Of a DNA stretch of 17,727 bases, positions 1 through 7,734 are shown piece after piece. The translations under genes were made by a program, and so were the position numbers. How positions within the stretch are numbered: position 1 is the first letter of the stretch; each line of letters begins with the position of its first letter. The notes below the pieces were generated by a model. The model had not been told where the DNA came from, ran no database searches, and saw nothing but the letters and a program-made list of their open reading frames with translations. The stretch is from Cytauxzoon felis (lineage: Eukaryota; Apicomplexa; Aconoidasida; Piroplasmida; Theileriidae). The stretch lies in NCBI GenBank assembly GCA_020283715.1, contig JAIQCW010000219.1, forward strand, positions 1-17,727. Reading direction: 5' to 3'.

Positions 1-1971
1 CTAGAGTGTAATAGATCTTTTTTTCTTTTAAATGATTGTAATCTTAATACTATTTGTACGCATTTGAATGAAATTTCGAATTATCTTGAGGAATCTAATC
101 AATATTTATCTATTAGTAAAGCGTCTTCTCAAACTCGTGTTATGGATTCTATTCTTCATTCTAATTTAAATCAATGTCTATTAGATGTTTATTATGATTA
201 TTTTTCAGATCCGTCGAAATTTTTATTTTTTTCTTTATCCTTTATTATCCTTATCTTATTTAAATGTCATGTAGTCAATATTGATAGAGATGTAGTATCC
301 TCTTATTTATTATTATTTATTTTTAGTATATCATCTGCTATTTATATTCACATATTAACATCTGAATCTGTAAATTTATTTGATTGTTCATGTGATAATC
401 TCGGTTTTAGTGTTAACCTTCTCTTATTGGGAGGATTGATTATTAATATGTTTGCCGTATGGTTCTTCCATATCATTGATTATGTCAGTGTAGTCCGCTC
501 ACATAGTACTTTGGTTAATCGTTTGAGTTCATATAATCTTGATTTATCACCTATATCATTATTTATTTCTCTATTAACATCTATAAAATCAGATATAACT
601 GGTATAATGTCTATATTAACATTTGATGAAAGTATATATAATTCTACATATAGTGTAATGAGGAACAATGTGTACCCGGAGGGTTACGTTAAATACAGTG
701 CTGGATTGAACAAGACGTATAAAGACTTCATAGACGAACTAAAAGATGGTTTGAAAGAGGCTAAAAGTGATGATATACATAAATTGCTGGACGTATTATC
801 GTTTTCATTGATTGGTGAAAATAATCTGCAAAGTTTGATAGAATCTAAAGGTTATCATAATTCTGAATCATTGTTGAATCTAAATTTGTTATATTCGGTT
901 TGGGAATCGAATGGTATAATTGATGATTCATTTTTATATACATATTATTTACGTAGTTTGGTGTTGAGTAATTTTTCAAATTATGCTAGTAAATTATCTG
1001 GTAATAGTTTAGATGTGATAAATTCCAAGATGTTATGGACAGAATTTAGTAATTTAGAATATAAATTGTTACCATCACGTTGTTTATCGACGGTATCAAG
1101 ATATAATTTATTATTGAAAGAGCAATTTAAATTTTTGTATGAAAAGTTTGAAGCTGAATATCTATCGCTATGGTTAACATTTCAGAGTTCAATTATATTT
1201 CAACAGCATCCTAAAGAGTCTAATATATCATCTATATCAAGATATCGTAATGATTTGGAATTATCAAATAGTGATAAGGAATCTATATATAAGTCACGTC
1301 CTTTATTATATTTAGAAAAATTGAATGAATTGCTATTGGATGTTACATTATTCCCAGATAATATCAAAAAATATTTGGAAACTTATCCTCCACCTGATGA
1401 TACATCTAGAATTACTAGGAAGACATATCGTAAAGATACATTAACATTTAAATTATTGTCAGATTATATTGATGAATGGAAGGGTTATAAACTTTCATAT
1501 TGTAATAGAACATCACGTAATTTCAAGTCTACTTGTATAGCAGTAGTTAATAAGACTGTAAGTTTAATAATGGATAAAGTTGGATGTTATAAACCTAAAG
1601 AATTAGTTTATGAAAATCTATCGAAATATATTTTAAGTTTGGAATTGGATTCATTTATTGGTACATGTATCTTCTCAAATTCTATGCCGATTGGTAATAA
1701 TAAAATGGTTACTGTAGATGAAAATTTAGTTATAGATGAAGTTGATGTTGGTGAATTGTCATTTGATATAAATGATATTCATATAAATGGTGATGTACAA
1801 GCACGTAGTAAATATATTTTGTCAAATGCAATTAAAAGTCAAGATAGATTATATAAGGGTAGTTATTTATCATCGTTATTAACGCTGGGATTATATACAA
1901 TATATTCTGGATTGCCTATGACTCCTACACTATTGAATTATATCGTAGGTAATTTAAATTTAAATGTTTAG
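1..1971 (+). CDS. Unrecognised membrane-anchored protein, 5'-truncated by the window edge
   Basis: The frame is open from the first base to a TAA at 1969-1971, giving at least 656 residues, so the true start lies outside the window. An apparent start at 64 is only a TTG inside the open frame. Three hydrophobic segments lie at about residues 74-90, 98-119 and 134-159. They are followed by about 450 residues of mostly soluble, helical-looking, Ser/Leu/Asn-rich sequence, and a weaker hydrophobic stretch near the C-terminus (around SYLSSLLTLGLYTIYSG). I do not recognise a family or a catalytic motif. It could be an apicomplexan-specific organelle or secretory-pathway membrane protein, but that is only inference. 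Strand composition changes inside the gene: C exceeds G around 541-600, and G clearly exceeds C from about 600 on. The next gene on the same strand starts 143 bp downstream. Confidence 0.75.
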   Translation, partial: LECNRSFFLLNDCNLNTICTHLNEISNYLEESNQYLSISKASSQTRVMDSILHSNLNQCLLDVYYDYFSDPSKFLFFSLSFIILILFKCHVVNIDRDVVSSYLLLFIFSISSAIYIHILTSESVNLFDCSCDNLGFSVNLLLLGGLIINMFAVWFFHIIDYVSVVRSHSTLVNRLSSYNLDLSPISLFISLLTSIKSDITGIMSILTFDESIYNSTYSVMRNNVYPEGYVKYSAGLNKTYKDFIDELKDGLKEAKSDDIHKLLDVLSFSLIGENNLQSLIESKGYHNSESLLNLNLLYSVWESNGIIDDSFLYTYYLRSLVLSNFSNYASKLSGNSLDVINSKMLWTEFSNLEYKLLPSRCLSTVSRYNLLLKEQFKFLYEKFEAEYLSLWLTFQSSIIFQQHPKESNISSISRYRNDLELSNSDKESIYKSRPLLYLEKLNELLLDVTLFPDNIKKYLETYPPPDDTSRITRKTYRKDTLTFKLLSDYIDEWKGYKLSYCNRTSRNFKSTCIAVVNKTVSLIMDKVGCYKPKELVYENLSKYILSLELDSFIGTCIFSNSMPIGNNKMVTVDENLVIDEVDVGELSFDINDIHINGDVQARSKYILSNAIKSQDRLYKGSYLSSLLTLGLYTIYSGLPMTPTLLNYIVGNLNLNV

Positions 1972-2114
1972 TAACATTAGCTATACTAATTTAATTTAAA
2001 TTCTTTAAAATTTATGTTGTATGTTATATATATCTCTTACCACTATACCTCCTCATAACTATGTACATCACCATTTATAAATTGTAATCGTCTTGTATAT
2101 ATCTTATAATAAAA

Positions 2115-3026
2115 ATGTCAATGAAAGAATTGGATACAAATTTACAAGAATTAAAAGAGTGTTTTGTAGATGTTGTAGGTAACAAGACAAAGTTGGATCG
2201 ATGTTTAGTTTTAGTTGAAAAGTTAAAGCTATTATTATCAGAATTTCATTCAAGATCAGACGAAAATTTGTCAGAATTATTGTTAAAAACACGAGATATA
2301 TTAGAAATTGGTGCTTTATTATCTGTTGAAAATAAAGATACAGAAGCATTTAAAAGTTATTATTCACAATTACAACCAATTTATTTCGATTTCAACTTGA
2401 AAAGTGATAAAACTACAACTATATTAAGTGTATGGATGTTACATTTAATTAGCGAGAATAGAATCGGTGATTTGTATGTACTAATGGAAAGAATACCACA
2501 AGATATACTCAATGATGAAAAGATATCATATGTAATCGATCTAGAAAAGAATATGATGGAAGGAGATTTTTTTTCAACTCATTAATAATGAATTCATTAT
2601 CTCGTGTGATTATTTTAAAACTATTACAAATACAACTAGAAACAAAATCGCGGCTTCTATAGAACTCGCATATAAAAAATTACAGATTAAACACGCAATA
2701 AAATTACTTAAACTACAGAATGAACAGGTAAGTGTAATCTCATTATGACAAGTTATCTGAATGAAGATTTATAGCATGAAATCTATAATTTGTATAGGAG
2801 TTAATGTCATTTGTGTCATATTATAATCAATACAAGCTACAACAATGTTAGTTTTATATTAGCATCGATATAAATTTATAAATTAGATCCAGATTCATAT
2901 ACATGGCGCGTAATTGGCGATACTATACAGTTTCAAAATGATGTTCCATTAAAGCATGAAATACCATCTAGAGAATTATTATACCAATCTCTAGAATATA
3001 CAAATGAACTAGAAAAAATTGTTTAA
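2115..3026 (+). CDS. RPN12: 26S proteasome lid subunit RPN12/PSMD8, three exons with a one-base frameshift
   Basis: RPN12 is a PCI-family subunit of the proteasome lid (regulatory particle). Exons are 2115-2727, 2798-2846 and 2887-3026. Introns are 2728-2797 (GTAAGT...TAG, 70 nt) and 2847-2886 (GTTAGT...TAG, 40 nt). Family hallmarks in order are YYSQLQPIYFDF, the helical segment SVWMLHLISENRIGDLYVLMER, LEKNMMEGDFF, RNKIAASIELAYKKL, and the typical C-terminus ending LEYTNELEKIV. Exon 1 needs one correction: the T8 run at 2567-2574 leads straight into TAA-TAA-TGA, whereas the frame one base further on continues the family sequence (NNEFIISCDYFKTITN...). A run of seven T would restore 266 residues, close to the usual length. 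An intron there would remove the conserved MEG motif, so an extra T (assembly error or real lesion) is preferred. Spliced phases fit (0, then 1). The start ATG is the first in the frame. Confidence 0.88.
2567..2574 (+). other. T8 run where the RPN12 frame breaks
   Basis: Upstream of this run the RPN12 frame uses codons starting at multiples of three; downstream the homologous frame starts one base later. Seven or ten T would keep the frame. This looks like a +1 homopolymer length error or a slippage mutation. A matching +1 event occurs in an A8 run in DCP2. Confidence 0.7.
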
Positions 3027-3407
3027 CGCTCATTAATGTTTAATAATTTTAATTTACTGGTGATATAGTGGAATGTTTTACATATTATACCGTGTACTAT
3101 TTCCCGTGGGTGCGGAGTTGAAATATTCTATGAAGATATATATGATTTATGGAAAATAAAACAATGATATAAATCAATTAAAGTAATCATTTTTGTTAGT
3201 TTATATTGATTTATATCATTGTTTTATTCCCTGTATTGATCTAGAGATAATATGTAGTACATTATCGAAACCCCCTGATATCATGCAGATTTTCAAATGA
3301 ATATCTTATATTTATGATGGCTGGAAATCATGTTAGGATGGATTCTTTCACAATTCATATTAAAATTTAATCACTACATGTAGAAGGATGTAATATCCAC
3401 AGATAGG
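3027..3407 (+). other. Intergenic region between RPN12 and the ENT-like gene
   Basis: This 381-bp tandem intergenic stretch holds no ORF I can support. It contains the 24-bp perfect inverted repeat listed separately (3155-3228), short G/C patches near 3105-3115 and 3270-3276, and the 5' flank of the downstream ATG (GATAGGATGGCTG). No tRNA fold or other RNA gene was recognised. Confidence 0.5.
3155..3228. repeat. Perfect 24-bp inverted repeat with 26-nt loop
   Basis: The arm at 3155-3178 (starting AATAAAACAATGATA) is the exact reverse complement of 3205-3228. GGAA at 3151-3154 can pair with TTCC at 3227-3230 if a small bulge is allowed, and part of the loop can extend the stem. It lies 128 bp after the RPN12 stop and 180 bp before the next start. 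It is AT-rich, so it is unrelated in sequence to the GC-richer elements further right. Possible roles are a 3'-end or UTR hairpin, a cruciform, or a small MITE; the sequence does not decide. Confidence 0.85.
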
Positions 3408-5009
3408 ATGGCTGCTTCTACTCAAAATAATGGTAATGGTTCACCTTTTAAGAAATTCCTTGATGAATTAGCTAAAGATTTCAAAGGTAGTGGTGATTTT
3501 TCATTTTATGCAGTAGTCCTTATGTCAATATGTCTGTATATGCCGTACCAATCGGTATCGATAGCCTCCAAGCATTTGACAGTGGCTTTGAATATACCGG
3601 AGAGGACTACGAAATTATATTTAACAAAATTTTACTATGCCAAGACCATGTCGAATTTTTTGGGTTCTATATTGATGTTGTTTATACAAATGGTATCATC
3701 AACCGATGTATTGAAGATTTTAAGTGTTTTAACATCCTTATCGTTATGTGTAGTTAGGTTTTTATCGCTATACGTGTTTATATCCTCTTCCGAGCCGGCC
3801 ATATATTATTATTACGTTATGATTTCTTCATCTTTTCTACTTGGAATGTTTGTTACAGCCTTCTATCCATTAATTCCCGATCAAATGAGCATTCTATCTA
3901 TAACTTTTAAACTATCTCGTCTGATAGTTTGGTTTATACAGATTATATGTGATTTAATTATAAGTAGTCATCCTAAGGCTATGATTATAACACATATAAT
4001 CAATTATAATCTCGTTACAATTGCCGGAGTTTTCATGTGGAGTTACAATGTGTATAAATCGAATACTAAGAATTCTAATTCTGGAGCCGCAGCTACTCCT
4101 CAAGATAATGGAAAGGCTTACACTTCATCAATATGTAATTATGATAAATGTAAATTGGGAGGAAAGGAGCAACGTTGTTTGAGTCTTTGGATGGGAAATA
4201 TATTAGGGAGACGTCAGGGTTTAAAGTATTATGGATCCAAATGTAAAAAGGAAATAATAGAAGAGCCAACTAAAAATGATGAAGGTGATTATAGTTTAAT
4301 GCAACATTTTAGAAATGCAAAATCGCCTATATTTTTATGTATATTAGGTTGGGCTACACGTGCCCATTTTATGCCTGGTGTTATACCTTATTCATTACTA
4401 CCTAGGAGTAAATGTCATTTAATAAATTTGTTTGTGCTACCATTTGCATTGTTTGGGTCAATTTTAATTCATTGTGTAAAAAAGATGTATAAAACCCATG
4501 AATTAAGTAAGCCTTGGAATGATTGGTTTTGGCATGCCTCATGGTTTTTATATGTGCCACCTATGTTTATAATTTACATGCTATACTCTGCACTTCATTA
4601 CAACAATAGTTTAAGCTTTAGGCTTTTGAATAATAGGGTTGTAACTGTGATTATAGTTGCTATTATCTTCCATTCTTGCCTGAATTTAATGGAATCAATA
4701 GGATATCCTGGAGTCTCGGGTAATACTAAAGTATGTGATGAAAAAAATAATTATGATCATAAAAAAAATGGTTTGTTATTACTTTCTATAAATTCTCTTG
4801 TATCTCAACTATGTACTTCAATTTCTTATAAATTGAGCAGTGGATACCTCTTGGCAAGGAGTACTCACCTTGACACACTACCTAGTTGGAGACCCACAAA
4901 TCACATGAATAAAATTGAAGCTTTATGTTTTTGGTTATATCAAACACTGGACAAAACTTATATTGATGTAGTTGAAGAATTCAAAGGCAATATTAGAGAT
5001 TACGTATAA
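3408..5009 (+). CDS. Polytopic membrane protein with ENT-like (nucleoside transporter) topology
   Basis: Single-exon gene of 533 residues. Hydrophobic segments fall at roughly 30-50, 74-95, 100-125, 130-155, 170-186, 191-211, then a long hydrophilic loop (about 212-305), then 306-331, 337-357, 373-395, 410-429 and 455-476. Eleven segments with a large loop between 6 and 7 is the classic layout of equilibrative nucleoside transporters. It also fits the multi-copy ENT/Tpr-like integral membrane families of piroplasms. The N-terminal part aligns by eye with the gene at 17093-17727: LNIPERTTKLYLTKFYY against FHLPPDKIPLFINKFFS, and CVVRFLSLYVFISSS against an Arg-led segment there. No signal peptide precedes the first segment. 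The start is the first ATG in frame (ATGGCTGCT). The substrate is unknown, and the family call rests on topology plus the paralogue in this window, not on a diagnostic ENT motif. Confidence 0.7.
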   Translation: MAASTQNNGNGSPFKKFLDELAKDFKGSGDFSFYAVVLMSICLYMPYQSVSIASKHLTVALNIPERTTKLYLTKFYYAKTMSNFLGSILMLFIQMVSSTDVLKILSVLTSLSLCVVRFLSLYVFISSSEPAIYYYYVMISSSFLLGMFVTAFYPLIPDQMSILSITFKLSRLIVWFIQIICDLIISSHPKAMIITHIINYNLVTIAGVFMWSYNVYKSNTKNSNSGAAATPQDNGKAYTSSICNYDKCKLGGKEQRCLSLWMGNILGRRQGLKYYGSKCKKEIIEEPTKNDEGDYSLMQHFRNAKSPIFLCILGWATRAHFMPGVIPYSLLPRSKCHLINLFVLPFALFGSILIHCVKKMYKTHELSKPWNDWFWHASWFLYVPPMFIIYMLYSALHYNNSLSFRLLNNRVVTVIIVAIIFHSCLNLMESIGYPGVSGNTKVCDEKNNYDHKKNGLLLLSINSLVSQLCTSISYKLSSGYLLARSTHLDTLPSWRPTNHMNKIEALCFWLYQTLDKTYIDVVEEFKGNIRDYV

Positions 5010-5098
5010 TACTCTTAAATATACGCTGGATAAACACTCTATCTATTTTAAATTGTTTGTGTTAATTTGTCTTTAAATAATGTTTACCTATTCAACAT

Positions 5099-5474
5099 CC
5101 ATCCGAAGTCCAGTCCAACTCTTCTTCCACTCGCCGTTCCACCTGAGGTTACCATCACCGTTGGTCTTGCAGACAGCCTCCTCTATTTACTTATCTCTAA
5201 AGAGTAAAGCCACTCCCAGAGATCGTGGCAATGTCTACCCGGAAGAACGTAGATGTTCAACCCCTAAGAACAGGAATTATACCCGGAGGAACAAAAGATG
5301 TCAGCCCGGAAGAACGTGACGATAATAAGGTAACCTCATGTGGAAGTGTAATACCCGCAGCTGATCTCAGGGAAGCGAAGGGGAAGTAAATAGAGGAGGC
5401 TGTCTGCAAGACCAACGGTGATGGTAACCTCAGGTGGAATGTCTAGTGGATAGTAGAGTAGGATTGGATGGTAT
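5099..5474. mobile_element. Inverted modular element, copy 1 (convergent intergenic)
   Basis: This copy sits between the convergent 3' ends of the ENT-like gene and GSK3. It contains a perfect 56-bp inverted repeat: 5137-5192, beginning TTCCACCTGAGGTTACC, is the exact reverse complement of 5384-5439, with 191 bp between the arms. The forward half carries module B (ATCTCTAAAGAGT, then GCCACTCCCAGAGATCGTGGC from about 5193); the reverse half carries module D (CCCGCAGCTGATCTCAGGG near 5355). The outer edges resemble the CCACCTGAGGTCCAATCC termini of other copies in degenerate form. Base composition is clearly richer in G+C than the flanks. The ORF running through it is not gene-like. Confidence 0.8.
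5237..5328 (+). repeat. Four degenerate ~22-bp tandem units inside element copy 1
   Basis: Units begin near 5237 (ACCCGGAAGAACGTAGATGT), 5260 (ACCCCTAAGAACAGGAATTA), 5281 (ACCCGGAGGAACAAAAGATG) and 5305 (CCCGGAAGAACGTGACG). They share a CCCGGARGAAC core and are not seen in the other copies, so they are an insertion or expansion in the loop between the 56-bp arms. Confidence 0.6.
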
Positions 5475-5623
5475 TTATGGTTGAATGAAATATTTGAAAT
5501 GTAGTCGAATAAGGACTTGAATGTAGTATAATTATTGTATTTGTTTAAGATTTAAATATTTAATAAATATATAATTATTTAACAATTTTAAAATTAATTT
5601 AATTACCTTTTGTTAATTTGTAT
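5475..5623. other. AT-rich 3' flank of GSK3
   Basis: This is an AT-rich stretch between element copy 1 and the GSK3 stop codon, most likely the 3' UTR and downstream region of the minus-strand GSK3 gene. No ORF or recognisable signal was found. Confidence 0.4.
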
Positions 5624-7071
5624 TTATTTATTGAGTAAGTGTTTGAGTTTTTGTTTGGTGATTGTTGACATGTGATTGATTTCTTCTTGAGTGAATTGGA
5701 AAATATTATCTGGTAATGTGAATCCAAGATCACAATGTAAATTTGGATCGATAATTTCTTGAAAAAAATCATGTGTTAATGCATCTAATGGATTAATACG
5801 TTCTTTAGGATCATATTTAAGAAATATTGTAATAAAACTAATAGCATTATCAGGTACATGTCTATGAAATAATCTTCTTAAATCAGTTGGTTTTAAATTA
5901 GGGAATGTAACATTATTATAATTTGGATTCATTGCTTGCATTTGTTTTAATGTTGGTGTACCTAATATTTGTATAATTTTAACTAATTGATCTATACTAG
6001 TATCACCAGCAAATAATGGTCTACCTAATAATAATTCACCTATAACACAACCTATAGACCATACATCTATAGCTGTTGTATATTCATTTGCACCTAACAT
6101 TAATTCTGGTGCTCTATAAAATCTTGAACATATATATGCTACACTCCATTCTCCTGTATTTAATTTTTTTGCTGATCCAAAATCACATAATTTTAATACA
6201 TTTGTCTCAGGATATACCAATAAATTATGAGGTTTTAAATCCCTATGACATATACCCTTTGAATGTAAATAACCAAATGCTCTACATAATTGAAATGCAT
6301 ACAATTTTATCAAATTCACTGGCAAATAATGATATTTCTTAAAATATGAACGCATTACACGATGTACCGTATCCGGCATATACTCCATCACCAAATTCAA
6401 ATAACGTTGATTCTCACCCTCATTCATACACTCCGTATAATAATAATCACGCAAACATACTATATTCGGATGCATTAACTCACGCATTATACTCAACTCC
6501 CTATTCTTATAACGAGGATCCTATAATAATTTCCATATCAATTATAATAAATAATACAATCAAACGCTCCACCTGAGGTTATAGTCCTACTGTCCTTTCA
6601 CTCTACCTTCCTTTCCCATTGCATGGAGCTCTTCCATTTACTTCCCCTTCCAGCTCCCGTAGATCGCTTCCAGGTTCCACCTGAGGTCCAATCACTACCT
6701 CCACCTTCGCCACGATCTCCGGGAGTGGCTATACTCTTTAGAGATAGGTAATTGGAAGAGCTGACGGCAGGATGAAGAGATGTGGATTGGACCTCAAGTG
6801 GAGAGGTAGAGAATGTGTAGAGGATGGGATATGCCGATATGTAACAGGTTGTTTAATTAAATTATCGATATAAGATGTAATATTTTGTTGATAATTGATT
6901 GAATATAATTAAATTGGATTGGAATTCTCTTACCTGTAGTGTTTTTTTGATAGCGACCCTTTCATTGGTGTGTATATGTATAGCTTCGTGTACTACACCG
7001 AATGATCCATTACCGATAATGCGTTCGACCTTGTAAAATTTGTCATGTTCAGGACCTGATTCAGTAATCAT
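5624..7071 (-). CDS. GSK3: Glycogen synthase kinase-3 (shaggy-type) Ser/Thr kinase, two exons
   Basis: GSK-3 is a CMGC kinase that phosphorylates primed substrates. Exon 1 is 7071-6934 (46 codons) and exon 2 is 6520-5624. The 413-nt intron (6933-6521) has donor GTAAGA and acceptor ATAG and contains element copy 2. The protein is 344 residues, almost only the catalytic core. Visible motifs are the Gly loop GNGSFGVV (20-27), VAIKK with the ATP Lys at about 42, RYKNREL with the priming-phosphate Arg and helix-C Glu (about 53-54), HRDLKPHNLL (138-147), DFGSAK (159-164), and activation-loop SVAYICSRFYRAPEL with the GSK-3 Tyr at about 175. The YICSR and KNREL motifs separate it from CDKs and MAPKs. 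The splice restores the continuous motif LQ-DPRYKNREL in phase 0. It is transcribed divergently from CPSII across 663 bp. Codon use drifts from TTG-type Leu at the exon-2 start to CTC at its end. Confidence 0.93.
6567..6803. mobile_element. Inverted modular element, copy 2 (GSK3 intron)
   Basis: This copy occupies most of the 413-nt GSK3 intron. The left end is TCCACCTGAGGTTATAG; the right end is GGATTGGACCTCAAGTGGAG. The forward half is module C (TTTACTTCCCCTTCCAGCTC, CCGTAGATCGCTTCCAGG, about 6636-6673). After a central CCACCTGAGGTCC comes module B in reverse (GCCACGATCTCCGGGAGTGG, ACTCTTTAGAGATAGG, about 6707-6750). The exons on both sides are intact and the splice sites lie outside the element. 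Confidence 0.8.
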
Positions 7072-7734
7072 TTTAATATTTCACCCGGTAGCATAGAAAA
7101 GAAGTGTATTATTTTGTATTAGAATAGTAAAAGTGTATATAAGTGCCCATCATGTATGTGAAGTGTATAATAAATGAGCACCAAAAATGGTTAAATACAA
7201 TAAATTAACAATGTGAAAATAAATATAACTACTGTTAGGTATTATATAATCGTAATTATTATACGAATTAATGACAAAAGATTTCACATTAAGAGGTGGT
7301 TTATACATCAGATGTTGATTATTGGGAAGTATTAATGATGTCTAAATCATTAATTTATTATTTTATTATTAAATAATTGGAATTTTCCAAAGATGTACAG
7401 TTAAATTAATTAATCTTATCCTTTCTTTATTATTATTTTAACATTTTTTTCAAAGAATAACAATGTAAGATTAATGAGATTGTAATACGCCGCAACTTTG
7501 CAGCAAAAATAGTGAGATCTATTGCTTTACATATTATAAACTATATTTAAGGTTAATTATTACATATTACAATCATTTAAATTACTTTATACATTTTATA
7601 CTCTTATACACAACTTCATACTATTAACGTGTTTGTTTTTTGTGTTGTTCATTCATTTTATTTGTTTGTATCTTTTTTATGCACCAGCTGTTTCATGTTC
7701 ATGTAATGATAGTTTAATGTTTATTAAAGTAAAT
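7072..7734. promoter_or_regulatory. Divergent promoter region between GSK3 and CPSII
   Basis: 663 bp separate the two start codons of divergently transcribed genes, so both promoters and 5' UTRs must lie here unless there are undetected upstream exons. The stretch is very AT-rich, with a short GC-richer patch near 7487-7503 (ACGCCGCAACTTTGCAGC). I see no ORF, no copy of the dispersed element and no motif I can name with confidence. Confidence 0.55.

Noticed and set aside
2580..2640. An intron in RPN12 to explain the frame break
   Set aside because: The GT...AG pairs available start after the in-frame stops or would remove the conserved MEG motif; a one-base change in the T run is simpler.
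5080..5319. 79-codon ORF on the + strand
   Set aside because: It runs through element copy 1 and its tandem units; its sequence is that of the repeat and there is no gene-like conservation.
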